DNA of 64,000 nt. Source: Erysipelotrichaceae bacterium. GTDB taxonomy: Bacteria > Bacillota_I > Bacilli_A > Erysipelotrichales > Erysipelotrichaceae. Under the pieces are notes generated by a model, which was given only the letters and a program-made list of their open reading frames with translations, had not been told where the DNA came from and ran no database searches. The stretch lies in contig JAFRQF010000023.1 of assembly GCA_017428765.1 (NCBI GenBank), positions 1 through 64,000 on the forward strand, given 5' to 3'. Numbering within the stretch: position 1 is the stretch's first letter; every line of letters starts with the position of its first letter. The position numbers were made by a program, and so were the translations under genes. Below are positions 1-8,093 of the stretch, piece after piece.

Positions 1-181
1 GTCAATATCACTACGGTATGTTTGCATCACCAACACAGTAGTTGAAATAGGCAAAAAAATGTTCCAGCAAAAACTCCTTTCGAACCTTTGCGAACCCTCC
101 GAATTCATCCCCGTCTTTACACTTCGCAAGAAGACGGGGACTTCTTCGGATTTACGTTAAAAGTGATGATCGTTTGAATTA

Positions 182-688
182 TTATTGAACGAATTCGCGA
201 AGTGTGAGTCCGCCTGTTTCATCGTAATGATCGATGTAGACTAACTGTCCGATATCACCGTCGTCATAGACCTCGCTGATGCAGGGATATGTCTTATAGC
301 TGAAGGCATCGAAGTGCTCATAATATGTGATCTCAAGCGAATTGAAGAAAGATCTTTCGACTTTCAGCTTTGTAATGCCATCTCCTGTAACAACGGATTC
401 CTTATCGGCGCAAGCCGTCTCAACAAGCAGAAGTAACAGCATCACGCACGTAAGTATGACAAACAGGATGTTCAATACAAGAGAAGACTTCTTCATCTTT
501 CTTTTGAAAAGAAACAGGACAAAGAGCGTTATTGCGACAAGCACATATCTGCCGATCAGAGAGGGAAGGCATCGAAACGACAGACCGCTGAACTTAGCGT
601 ATAAAGATAAGATGATCGCAAAAGCGCTACAGGCCAGCCAGACTGTCAGGGTCTTTCTGAAGAAGTCCTTGGACTGTTGTCTGTTCAT
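182..688 (-). CDS. Small membrane protein of unknown function
   Basis: About 168 residues. Three hydrophobic segments lie in the first ~110 residues, separated by a basic loop (FKRKMKKS). A soluble, acidic C-terminal part of ~65 residues rich in Tyr and Asp follows, probably on the outer face. I do not recognise the family. The upstream ATG at 700 sits directly on the AGG of the ribosome site, so I prefer the ATG at 688, which has AAGGA 11 bases before it. The gene starts just after the bioY stop codon, so the two are probably co-transcribed. Nothing in the sequence ties it functionally to biotin. Confidence 0.6.
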   Translation of the reverse strand: MNRQQSKDFFRKTLTVWLACSAFAIILSLYAKFSGLSFRCLPSLIGRYVLVAITLFVLFLFKRKMKKSSLVLNILFVILTCVMLLLLLVETACADKESVVTGDGITKLKVERSFFNSLEITYYEHFDAFSYKTYPCISEVYDDGDIGQLVYIDHYDETGGLTLREFVQ

Positions 689-703
689 ATGTCGGGGCAT
701 CCT

Positions 704-1228
704 TCAGTTCCATCTTCTGATGGCTGCCTGCAATCTCGGCGTAAGAAGGCAGACCAGAAAGATCTTCAGCGCATCGCCGATCAGGAAAGGAAGCACACAG
801 GCGGCAAGAGCTTTGAGAAGATCCGTCTTGAGATAGAACATGAACCAGAGAGTGCCGATCGTATAAAGGATGACGGTACCAAGGATCGTTCCCGTAAGAA
901 GGGATCTGGTGTCTTTTCCTTTTTCATAGAACAGGCCACTGCAATAGGCCAGAGGAAGATAACCGAACAGGAAACCGCCGGTCACACCGAATAAAACAGT
1001 GATGCCGGAAGAAAACTCCGCAAAGACCGGAAGTCCCCCCATCCCGCACAGAAGGTAGATGAGGACAGCGATCACTCCTTCCTTTCTTCCAAGCACGCTG
1101 CCTGCCAGCATCACCATGAGCGATGCCAGAGAGATCGGCACCAGCGAAGCCAGGGGGATGGAAACAGGGGAGAGCACACACAGTAAGGCTGCCATCAGGG
1201 CACAGCGGGTAAGAGATCTGATATTCAT
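704..1228 (-). CDS. bioY: BioY biotin transporter substrate-binding (S) component
   Basis: Integral membrane protein of ~174 residues with the BioY pattern: an N-terminal helix (TRCALMAALLCVLSP), the PISLASLMVMLAG segment, the GLPVFAEF and GVTGGFLFGY stretches and about six hydrophobic segments. BioY binds biotin and either works with a shared ECF energizing module or alone. No ecfA or ecfT gene is nearby, so a shared module elsewhere is likely. The ORF opens at 1234, but AAAGG then sits only about 3 bases away. The second ATG at 1228 has proper spacing and is preferred. A terminator-like hairpin lies just upstream. I saw no BirA-type operator. Confidence 0.88.
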   Translation of the reverse strand: MNIRSLTRCALMAALLCVLSPVSIPLASLVPISLASLMVMLAGSVLGRKEGVIAVLIYLLCGMGGLPVFAEFSSGITVLFGVTGGFLFGYLPLAYCSGLFYEKGKDTRSLLTGTILGTVILYTIGTLWFMFYLKTDLLKALAACVLPFLIGDALKIFLVCLLTPRLQAAIRRWN

Positions 1229-1241
1229 AAACATATTCCTT

Positions 1242-1310
1242 TATTAAAAAAATAAAAAGACAGCTTCCATGGAAGGCGTCAAGCACCATCATAGCACGCT
1301 GTCTTTTCTT
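1242..1310 (-). terminator. Intrinsic terminator or attenuator before bioY
   Basis: Ten-base arms at 1298-1307 and 1255-1264 (AAAAGACAGC and its complement) enclose a ~33-base loop containing the palindrome TTCCATGGAA. Read on the minus strand, a T-rich run follows. It ends the DUF4139 gene transcript. It lies so close to the bioY ribosome site that bioY must either be read through it or be controlled by it. Confidence 0.6.
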
Positions 1311-1390
1311 ATGAAATAGGTCAGGTTACTTCGATGTCCTTCTTGGAAAGGCTGTATCGCTTTCCTGAAAGACCATCTTCTTTGTTTTGT

Positions 1391-2875
1391 TTACAGGGAT
1401 AACTCTTTTTCTTTTGGCCAGGCGACATCGTAGGCAAGAGTGAAGCTCTTTGTCGCCGATCCCGGAAGATCGAATTCCCATATGACCTCACCGGTCTTTT
1501 CGTCGAGTTTTCCTTCAGAAAGATCTGCGGTCTCGACCTGTATCGTCTTGTCATTTGAAACAGGGATCTGATCTTTGAGGGTGATCTTTACATCCCTGGA
1601 TTTTGTCGAGGAGACTTCGATCCCATATTCGAATTCCGTTTTGGTCTGCCCTTTCAAAAGGACATTGGAACGCAATCTCTTCTTCTGTGTCCTCTTGAGC
1701 CGGATGCCCTCGTCTTTGCCTAAAGAGATGTCATACGTCTCCTTGGAAGGATCGACATTCAGGAAGACATTGCCAAGGAAGGTATCGCGGTAGAAGATGT
1801 TGGCGTTGGAGTTGAGCAGATCCGACAGATCTTCCGACTTTACTTCCGCAGCCAGATAGCCGTACGGGTCGGCTTTCGGAACGGCAATGACATGATAGCG
1901 GCAGGACACGTTCCTTGCGGTGAGCTCTATGTCAAACGGGTTGGTGTTGGAAATGTCGTGAAGACCCTCAAGATCATATTCCATCATCGTCTCGTTTTCA
2001 TTCACCGAAGCTCTTCCATAGGAGACAGTCTCCATCGTTTCTTCCATGGCTTCATAGTCGACCATCTCTTCGGCTGCGACATCTCTCTGCACTGCCATCG
2101 CCGCTTTCATGGTGCCGGCAAATCTCATGCCGTTGATCTCCGGACGATGGAAGGAAAGCTGCTGCGGATAAAGTTTCGGGATATCGGCGGAAGTGCTCGG
2201 GTCACCGGTGAAGAGAGTGACTTTGACGCCGTTCCATTCCTCACGGGTGTTCTGAATGATCTGCGCTTTTAATAGGACGCGGATGTTTTCGTCTTCTTCC
2301 GCACGGATCTCGTAGTTCGGGTTCCAGCAGGCATTCCTTTCAAAGTAGCGAAGCGCAACGGGATAGCTTCCCGCCGTCTTTGTGTCCAGGTCGATCTTTA
2401 CGAGATAGGAACGCGCTTCCTTCTGTTTTTCCTCGTACTGCTTTTTCAGAAGAGCCTCTTCTTCTTCCAGGGAGGCGATCTGTTCATAGATTGTATCGAT
2501 CTTCTTCGGGAAGGCATCGATGAACTCGTTCATGTCTTTCAAAGAGACCGATTCTCTGTTGCTGAAATCGGTGTTCTTCTTTAAGATCTCGATCTGATCT
2601 TTCCGCGTCTGTATCTGCGTCTGTACTTTTTTCAAAGAATCCAGGATCTCTTTCCGGATCTCGTTCTGTTTTTCGGGCGTGTAGCGTTCCACATGGATGT
2701 TGGAGCCGCTGACGTCTTTATTTAAGGAAACGGTCAGAGTGGAAGGATCGAGCGATTCGCTGAGTCCTTCGATGAGGATGGTCTGTTTTCCTTCTTTGAG
2801 GCCGAAAAGGCCAAACCTTGTGATATAGGCTCCGCTTCGGTAAACGGAGACTTCCTTTATCTGTGTGACGTTCAT
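1391..2875 (-). CDS. DUF4139/DUF4140 (MuiA-like) protein
   Basis: 494 residues. The N-terminal ~100 residues match the DUF4140 pattern (VYRSGAYITR... followed by a GLSESLDPSTLTVSL segment). A Lys/Glu-rich coiled coil runs from about residue 75 to 165. A DUF4139 beta-rich domain fills the rest, with the typical YFERNACWNPNYEIR and NTREEWNGVKVTLFTGDPS stretches and a C-terminal EFDLPGSATKSFTLAYDVAWPKEKE. Related proteins are annotated as mucoidy inhibitor MuiA-like, but their biochemistry is unknown. No signal peptide is visible. An AGAGGT ribosome site precedes the ATG. It is transcribed divergently from the flavin-barrel gene at 2975. Confidence 0.8.
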   Translation of the reverse strand: MNVTQIKEVSVYRSGAYITRFGLFGLKEGKQTILIEGLSESLDPSTLTVSLNKDVSGSNIHVERYTPEKQNEIRKEILDSLKKVQTQIQTRKDQIEILKKNTDFSNRESVSLKDMNEFIDAFPKKIDTIYEQIASLEEEEALLKKQYEEKQKEARSYLVKIDLDTKTAGSYPVALRYFERNACWNPNYEIRAEEDENIRVLLKAQIIQNTREEWNGVKVTLFTGDPSTSADIPKLYPQQLSFHRPEINGMRFAGTMKAAMAVQRDVAAEEMVDYEAMEETMETVSYGRASVNENETMMEYDLEGLHDISNTNPFDIELTARNVSCRYHVIAVPKADPYGYLAAEVKSEDLSDLLNSNANIFYRDTFLGNVFLNVDPSKETYDISLGKDEGIRLKRTQKKRLRSNVLLKGQTKTEFEYGIEVSSTKSRDVKITLKDQIPVSNDKTIQVETADLSEGKLDEKTGEVIWEFDLPGSATKSFTLAYDVAWPKEKELSL

Positions 2876-2974
2876 GATATGTACCTCTTTTTCTTCATTG
2901 TACCATCGAAGTCTCCTTAAGATAACGGGACAGCGATGATGTTATACTGTACTTAGAAAGAGAGAGTACAGATC

Positions 2975-3367
2975 ATGAAAGAAGTTTGGCAATTTATCAA
3001 GGAATGCGGTGTTTATTATCTGGCGACGGTCGATAAAGATGAACCTAAAGTAAGACCTTTCGGCACGGCAGAGATCTTCGAAGACAGGCTTTACATTCAG
3101 ACCGGTAAGAAGAAAGACTGTTTCAAGCAGATCGAAAAGAACCCGAATGTCGAGCTGTGCTGTTTCAAAGACGGCAAGTGGCTGCGCTTGAAAGGAAAGC
3201 TCGTCAATGACGACCGTGTCGAAGCGAAGAAGGATATGCTCGACAAGAACCCAAGCCTTCGCGGCATGTATGACGAAAATGATGACAATACGGCAGTGCT
3301 GTACTTTACGGATGCCGTTGCGACATTCTCTTCCTTTACGGAAGCACCTAAAGAGATCCGTTTCTGA
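2975..3367 (+). CDS. Pyridoxamine 5'-phosphate oxidase-family FMN-binding split-barrel protein
   Basis: 130 residues with the family pattern: WQFIKECGVYYLATVDKDEPKVRPFG at the start, the IQTGKKKDCFKQIEKNPNVELC segment and WLRLKGKLV. Such single-domain split barrels bind FMN or related flavins and act as small reductases or haem/flavin-binding proteins. The true substrate cannot be told from sequence. Weak AGAGAG purines precede the ATG, and a TATACT box lies at 2943-2948 without a good -35. The unit is closed by a terminator at 3392. Confidence 0.85.
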   Translation: MKEVWQFIKECGVYYLATVDKDEPKVRPFGTAEIFEDRLYIQTGKKKDCFKQIEKNPNVELCCFKDGKWLRLKGKLVNDDRVEAKKDMLDKNPSLRGMYDENDDNTAVLYFTDAVATFSSFTEAPKEIRF

Positions 3368-3391
3368 AGACAGAAAAAATGAAGATTTCAA

Positions 3392-3418
3392 AGAAGGTCG
3401 GAAGATCTTCTTTTTTTG
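3392..3418 (+). terminator. Rho-independent terminator
   Basis: AGAAGGTC (3392-3399) pairs with GATCTTCT (3404-3411) with one G-T pair around a GGAA loop. Seven T follow. Confidence 0.85.
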
Positions 3419-3432
3419 TTGAAGGGCAGTAC

Positions 3433-3460
3433 TTGAAGCAGATGCAGACTGTGTTAAAAT
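3433..3460 (+). promoter_or_regulatory. Promoter giving a probable leaderless MATE mRNA
   Basis: TTGAAG (3433-3438), a 16-base spacer and TAAAAT (3455-3460). Only seven bases separate the -10 box from the ATG at 3468, so transcription should start at or next to the start codon. No ribosome site fits between. Confidence 0.6.
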
Positions 3461-3467
3461 AGTCACT

Positions 3468-4844
3468 ATGAGTCAGAAAGAAACAAAGACGATCGGCAAG
3501 GATTATACATTGCCGGAACTGATAAGATTTGCCATACCGGCGATCTTGAATGAATTCATCTTCAATCTTTTGTATACCCTCGATGACGGACTGTTCATCA
3601 CCCGCTATGTCGGTACGACGGCGGAAAGTGCCTTCTCGATCATCTTTCCGGTCTTCATGATGCACAATGCGATCTCTTCGCTTTTAAGCGGTGTCGCAGT
3701 GCTGGTCGCCAGAAAGATGGGCGAAAAGAAAGACGAAGAGGCAAGTTCGGATTTTACCAGCATCGTCCTGTTTTCCCTTCTGGTCGGACTCATCCTGTCC
3801 CTGTTCGAGTACAGCTTCAAGGATCAGATACTGATGTTATTGGGATCCAATGAAGCGATCTATCCGTATGCGAAGAGTTTCTTAAGCATCAACTGTTTCT
3901 ACGTATATCTCGGTATCTGCGGCAGCGTCATGATGCGTTTCTATGTCTCCGCCGGTTCGCCGAAGATGGAACTGTTCTCCACATTAATGAATGTGGGATC
4001 CAATCTTCTCTTTGACTGGTATTTCGTCGTCTATAAAGGCATCGGCATGGCGGGTGCGGCGTATGCCAATCTGATCGCCAATCTGATCAACGTAACGATC
4101 GGCATCATCTTCTATTCGTCCAAAAAGTGTGAGGTCGGTTTCGTGAGACCGCATTCGGATATGAAGGCATTGCTGAAAGAGGGATGCAAGTACGGTCTGC
4201 CGGCTTTCTTCTCGAGCCTTTCGGTCGGCGTCGGCGCTCTGATCGCCAACTATGCGATCCTTCGTTTCGGCGATGAGAACTACCTGGCTGCCTATACCAT
4301 CGTCAACAACATCTCCTTTACCTTCATGGCCGGCTATTTCGGACTCTTCTCGGCAACAGGACCGTTATTGTCATATGCGATGGGTGAAAAAAATATCGTG
4401 AAACTCAAGCGTCTGTATAAACAGATCGTCATCGCGACGGGCTTGCTGGTAGCGGTCTCGATCGTCATGTTCCTGCTGTTCTCCGATCCGATCGCAGTCT
4501 TATTTACCGGCAAGGCGGCAGCCAACATCAAGGATCTGATCGTCTATGGCCTTCGCATATCGCCGTACGGTTTCCTGTTCTTCGGCTACAATGTCGCAGC
4601 CAGGATGTGCTTCTCGGCACTGGGAAACTTCCGTTCCTCGACATTCATCACCGTCATGCAGGAGATCGTCTTCTCCAATCTGACGATCATCGTACTGCCT
4701 TTGCTGTTTGGGGTGAAGGGGATCTGGTTCGCCTTTGCGGCTGCAAATGTGCTGACGCTGTTTGTCACGCTCATCGTGGTCTATGTCAACCGCGATAATT
4801 ACGGGTACGGCAAGAGCGGGCTGGCACTATTGGTGGACAGATGA
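3468..4844 (+). CDS. MATE family multidrug/cation antiporter
   Basis: 458 residues with twelve hydrophobic segments in two similar halves, as in MATE exporters (MatE domain twice). Typical stretches are LPELIRFAIPAILNEFIFNLLYTLDDGLFITRYVG near the start and VGALIANYAILRFGDENYLAAYTIV in the second half. It should extrude drugs or other organic cations in exchange for H+ or Na+. Substrate range cannot be inferred. The start codon is fixed by the upstream promoter and by the conserved N-terminus. It lacks a Shine-Dalgarno sequence. It stands alone between terminators at 3392 and 4855. Confidence 0.9.
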   Translation: MSQKETKTIGKDYTLPELIRFAIPAILNEFIFNLLYTLDDGLFITRYVGTTAESAFSIIFPVFMMHNAISSLLSGVAVLVARKMGEKKDEEASSDFTSIVLFSLLVGLILSLFEYSFKDQILMLLGSNEAIYPYAKSFLSINCFYVYLGICGSVMMRFYVSAGSPKMELFSTLMNVGSNLLFDWYFVVYKGIGMAGAAYANLIANLINVTIGIIFYSSKKCEVGFVRPHSDMKALLKEGCKYGLPAFFSSLSVGVGALIANYAILRFGDENYLAAYTIVNNISFTFMAGYFGLFSATGPLLSYAMGEKNIVKLKRLYKQIVIATGLLVAVSIVMFLLFSDPIAVLFTGKAAANIKDLIVYGLRISPYGFLFFGYNVAARMCFSALGNFRSSTFITVMQEIVFSNLTIIVLPLLFGVKGIWFAFAAANVLTLFVTLIVVYVNRDNYGYGKSGLALLVDR

Positions 4845-4854
4845 TATTCAAATG

Positions 4855-4890
4855 AAAAAAGCACTTCGGAGATCGTTCCGAAGTGCTTTT
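4855..4890. terminator. Bidirectional terminator between convergent genes
   Basis: A perfect 10-bp stem, GCACTTCGGA (4861-4870) with TCCGAAGTGC (4877-4886), loop GATCGT. A run of A on the left and a run of T on the right let it end transcription from both the MATE gene and the minus-strand gene at 4907. Confidence 0.9.
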
Positions 4891-4906
4891 AGTAATGTCT
4901 GAATAT

Positions 4907-5716
4907 TTATTTCAGCAGCTGATTCAACACGGAGAACAGACCGCCTGCCGAAACGTTGCCGTTGGAGGAAACGATGTTTGAGGCAGCACTGGACAGGATG
5001 CTGTAGAGCAGATTGTATTGCGGATTGTTGTTGTAGTTGCCGTTGACGAAACCTAACAGGTTCTGTAAGCCATTGTTGGAGAATCCGCTGTTTCCTGTCA
5101 GTCCCAGGAACGAACCGAGGCCGTTGTTGTTTCCGTAGTAGGAATTGTAGCCATAGCCGTTGTTATTTGAGAACAAGCCTCCGGAGTTGCCGCCGAAGAG
5201 GTTGTAGGACTGATGGTAGCTGTTGTTTCCGCCTAAGAGGGTGGAGAACAGGTTGTTGGAATTGCTGTAGTTGGAATAATTGTTGAAACCGAGCAGCGTT
5301 CCCAAGAGTCCGATCGCCGAATTGTTGTAGGTGTGGGAATTCTTTCTCTTGAAGAGCTTGAGCAGTACGATGATCAGCATGATCTCTTTGAGATCGAGCC
5401 TGCCGTCAAACAGCGCTCTTACTGCCTGGTCGCTTCCGGCACGTGTGCCTCTGGTGCCGCCGACATAGTTCAGCAGATCCTTGGCATCGAGTGCACCGGA
5501 AGCTGCGGAATATAACTGGACGATCGGGTTGTCGGATAATTCCCTGTTGATCGTTTCGACGTCATCATTGGTGACATTGTTTCCTAAGATGTTCAGTAAA
5601 GGATTGGCTCTTTGTCCGCTCCTGGTAAGAGGCGCTTCTTCCATGTTCAAAAGCTGTTCAAGAAGCGCAGGATCGTTATCGATCGCGTTTAAGATCTTGT
5701 CTGTTTTTTGATTCAT
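4907..5716 (-). CDS. Asn/Gly/Ser/Tyr-rich prion-like protein
   Basis: 269 residues of unknown family. Residues 1-125 look folded and mostly helical (MNQKTDKILNAI..., ...DAKDLLNYVGG...) and end with LDLKEIMLIIVLLKLFKRK. From about 126 to 250 the chain is low complexity, dominated by Asn, Gly, Ser, Tyr, Leu and Phe, with imperfect repeats such as LLGTLLGFNNYSNYSN, LFSTLLGGNNSY and NLLGFVNGNYNNN. The composition resembles yeast-type prion or phase-separating domains. There is no signal peptide or sorting motif. AGGAGTG precedes the ATG. It lies 24 bases downstream of the S9 peptidase gene in the same direction and is probably co-transcribed. Confidence 0.75.
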   Translation of the reverse strand: MNQKTDKILNAIDNDPALLEQLLNMEEAPLTRSGQRANPLLNILGNNVTNDDVETINRELSDNPIVQLYSAASGALDAKDLLNYVGGTRGTRAGSDQAVRALFDGRLDLKEIMLIIVLLKLFKRKNSHTYNNSAIGLLGTLLGFNNYSNYSNSNNLFSTLLGGNNSYHQSYNLFGGNSGGLFSNNNGYGYNSYYGNNNGLGSFLGLTGNSGFSNNGLQNLLGFVNGNYNNNPQYNLLYSILSSAASNIVSSNGNVSAGGLFSVLNQLLK

Positions 5717-5740
5717 TGGTATACACTCCTTCTGTCTTCA

Positions 5741-7693
5741 TTATAGAACATTTGTGTATTTCCTGAACCAGTCTGTGATCTCGCTCAGACGGCGGATGCG
5801 GTGAGACGGCTTGCCGGAACGGGAGAGCTCGTGGTTCTCACCATGGAACAGTACGAGTCTGGTGTCGACACCTCTTTCCGCTAAGGCCTGCATCATCTGC
5901 ATGCCTTCCGGCATCGGGCAGCGGTAGTCCTGGTCGGAGTGGATGAACAATGTCGGAGTCTTAACGTTATCGGCATATTTGAGCGGGGAATGTTCCCAGA
6001 GCTTTTGATAGTCTTTGATCATATCGTCCGTACCGTTCTGGTCCGTACCGAAGTAGAAACCGATGTCGGAGAGATAGGTGAAGGACAGCCAGTTCGATAT
6101 GCTTCTTTGCGATGCGCAGGCGCAGAAGCGGTCGGTGTGGCCGATGATCCAGTTGGTCATGAAACCGCCATAGGATCCGCCGGTCTCGCAGAGCCTTGTT
6201 TCATCGATGGCCGGATACTGTTTCAGAACTTCATCGACGAAGTCCATCAGGTTGACGAAATCATCTTCGCCATACTTGCCGCGGATGTCTGCGAAGGCAT
6301 CGCCTCTTCCATCCGATCCTCTGATGTTGGTGAACATGACGAAGTAGCCTTCGGAAGCCCATACCTGCATCTCATGGAAGAAGGTCTTGGAGTAGATGGT
6401 CCTTGGTCCGCCATGGACATCGAGTATCGCCGGGTATTTCTTTCTCCTGTCGTAGTCTTTCGGCAGCAGGACGAAACCGTTGAGCTTCATGCCCTGGGAA
6501 GTGTAGCTGATCTCTTTGACCGGTGCGACGTACCTGCCTTTAAGAACGGCTTCGTTGTAGGAAGTGAGCTTGTTTACTTTCTTATCTTTGAAGGTATAGA
6601 CATAAAGATCCGGGAGATTCTTCTCATCGCTTGCGCAGAAGATGATCTTGTCTTTGTTCACATCGAAGAAGGAGATCTTCGGCATGGAGATGAGTTTCGT
6701 CTTTCTGAATCTCGTATCGAGCTTCCAAATTTCGACATGGTCCTTTTCGGTCGCCAGGGTATAGATGGCGTCGTCTCTGACGACTTTGTTTTTCCCGCCG
6801 CCCAGCATCGTGTCGGCACCTGCGGAATCGTATAAGGAACGGTCATAGAAGGCGATCTCTTTTAATGCATTATCTTTCAGTTCATAGAAACGGCTGGTCT
6901 CATTGATGCCGTAGTTCTTTCCGTCACTTGCCTGGGCAATGAGTTTTCCGCCGAAACAGAACAAAGAAGAGAAGGAATAGTCTTCCTTGTCGTAGAGGAC
7001 TTCTGTCTTCTTTGTATCGACATCATAGGCATAGACTTTTTCATATAGCGGCATCTTCATGGAATAGCTGTTTCCGGCAAAGTAGACTTTCCTGTCTTTT
7101 ACTTCCATCGGTCCGAGGTCAAACAAAGGATCGCTGATCCTTTCGATTGAGAACGGTTTGATGCGGCAGATAAAGAGGGCTCTTCTTTTCTTGTTTTTGA
7201 AACCGCCGCCGTTGAACCAGTATGGGATCTCATCGAGGACTTCGTAGTCGGCATCCTTCTTGAGATCATCTTTGTATTTCTGAAGTTTTTCTTTGGAATA
7301 CCTGTAGGCATCCGGTTCGTTGGCGTCGATGCCTGCGGCAAAGACCAGGATATTTTCATCTGCGGTTTTAAGCGAAGAGATGTTCAAAGGCGTAGTGATG
7401 AAATTTTTGCGTTTGCCCTCTTTGATATCAAGAAGCAGGTACTTGTTGAAAAGGGCCTTCTTGTTTTTGTTTTCTTCGCTGATGATCAGACGGGTATCGT
7501 CATACCAGCCGATGATCGACGTGTTCTTATCGGACTTGTAGGCTTTCTTGTTGACGCAGACAGTCCTGAAATAAGAATCTTTCTTCTTATCGACAGCGGC
7601 CAGCTGATAGGCGTAGTTCTTCCCACTGGGATCAAAGGAAAGGTTTTCGATGAAACGGAACTTCAATAGATCTTCGATCGTTATTTTTTTCAT
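5741..7693 (-). CDS. S9 family serine peptidase (acylaminoacyl-peptidase / prolyl oligopeptidase type)
   Basis: 650 residues. The N-terminal ~390 residues form the beta-propeller-like part that restricts access to oligopeptides. The C-terminal ~260 residues are the alpha/beta-hydrolase. The nucleophile Ser lies in GGSYGG (about 507), the acid is in HSDQDYR (Asp ~589) and the His is in GENHELS (~621). No signal peptide is visible, so it should cleave short peptides in the cytosol. AGAGGT precedes the ATG, and an extended -10 box lies at 7714-7722. The prion-like gene follows in the same transcript. Confidence 0.93.
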   Translation of the reverse strand: MKKITIEDLLKFRFIENLSFDPSGKNYAYQLAAVDKKKDSYFRTVCVNKKAYKSDKNTSIIGWYDDTRLIISEENKNKKALFNKYLLLDIKEGKRKNFITTPLNISSLKTADENILVFAAGIDANEPDAYRYSKEKLQKYKDDLKKDADYEVLDEIPYWFNGGGFKNKKRRALFICRIKPFSIERISDPLFDLGPMEVKDRKVYFAGNSYSMKMPLYEKVYAYDVDTKKTEVLYDKEDYSFSSLFCFGGKLIAQASDGKNYGINETSRFYELKDNALKEIAFYDRSLYDSAGADTMLGGGKNKVVRDDAIYTLATEKDHVEIWKLDTRFRKTKLISMPKISFFDVNKDKIIFCASDEKNLPDLYVYTFKDKKVNKLTSYNEAVLKGRYVAPVKEISYTSQGMKLNGFVLLPKDYDRRKKYPAILDVHGGPRTIYSKTFFHEMQVWASEGYFVMFTNIRGSDGRGDAFADIRGKYGEDDFVNLMDFVDEVLKQYPAIDETRLCETGGSYGGFMTNWIIGHTDRFCACASQRSISNWLSFTYLSDIGFYFGTDQNGTDDMIKDYQKLWEHSPLKYADNVKTPTLFIHSDQDYRCPMPEGMQMMQALAERGVDTRLVLFHGENHELSRSGKPSHRIRRLSEITDWFRKYTNVL

Positions 7694-7713
7694 ATCATTA
7701 CCTCTTAGTGAGG

Positions 7714-7722
7714 ATTATATCA
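7714..7722 (-). promoter_or_regulatory. Extended -10 promoter for the S9 peptidase unit
   Basis: On the minus strand the box reads TGATATAAT (TG, one base, TATAAT). The -35 region is weak, which is usual for extended -10 promoters. Confidence 0.55.
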
Positions 7723-7757
7723 TGACAAGAAAGTGAAGCGTTTTTTCACAATTCATG

Positions 7758-7763
7758 TATAAT
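7758..7763 (+). promoter_or_regulatory. -10 box of the tRNA-Ser gene
   Basis: A perfect TATAAT lies 14 bases before the tRNA. No convincing -35 is present at the right distance. Confidence 0.45.
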
Positions 7764-7777
7764 AATGAAGAACACAT

Positions 7778-7869
7778 GGAGATGTATCGAAGTGGTCATA
7801 ACGAGAACGACTCGAAATCGTTTGGTCGTCAAAAGCGGCCCGTGGGTTCGAATCCCACCGTCTCCGCCA
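7778..7869 (+). tRNA. tRNA-Ser(CGA)
   Basis: A 92-base class II tRNA. The acceptor GGAGATG pairs with CGTCTCC (one U-G). The anticodon stem AACGA/TCGTT closes a CTCGAAA loop with anticodon CGA. There is a long variable arm, and a T arm with GGTTCGAATCC. The discriminator G and CCA are encoded. The anticodon reads UCG serine codons. Confidence 0.95.
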
Positions 7870-7880
7870 TATCGTGAAAG

Positions 7881-7908
7881 AAGCCTTTGAAATAAGGCTT
7901 TTTGTTTT
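7881..7908 (+). terminator. Terminator of the tRNA-Ser transcript
   Basis: AAGCCTT (7881-7887) pairs with AAGGCTT (7894-7900), loop TGAAAT, followed by a T-rich run. Confidence 0.85.
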
Positions 7909-8093
7909 CCATACCCCAGGCTTTCGTACCCCGAAAGAGATCGAATGCCTGTATTTCAGGATATCTTAAGGACAAGCCGCAAAGGAAAGTTCGCAATGAG
8001 AGGCCTGCTATGAAAAAGTCGGCGGATTTCAAATTGAAGAAGGAAGTCCCTGCCTGTTACATTGAAGATGTAAAGAAAAGGGAGGATGTATGA

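Noticed and set aside
109-139. CCCCGTCTT/AAGACGGGG hairpin as a terminator of the first gene
   Set aside because: The 9-bp stem is real, but neither strand has a T-run after it, so I do not call it a terminator.
1235-1390. BirA operator controlling bioY
   Set aside because: No TTGTTAAC-type inverted repeat with the right spacing is visible.
5939-6835. Long plus-strand ORF of 298 codons
   Set aside because: It lies antisense to the S9 peptidase, whose motifs and start signals are clear; the opposite frame is open only because of codon composition.
7735-7751. Second Rex-type box near the tRNA gene (GTGAA...TTCACAA)
   Set aside because: The half-sites are separated by the wrong distance for Rex.
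7829-8032. Minus-strand ORF ending ...AETVGFEPTGRF
   Set aside because: It runs through the reverse complement of tRNA-Ser; this ending is a well-known artefact of ORFs across tRNA genes.
7902-8093. Plus-strand ORF of 63 codons between the tRNA and the HTH gene
   Set aside because: It has no ribosome site at its start, overlaps the tRNA terminator region and shows no protein-like pattern.
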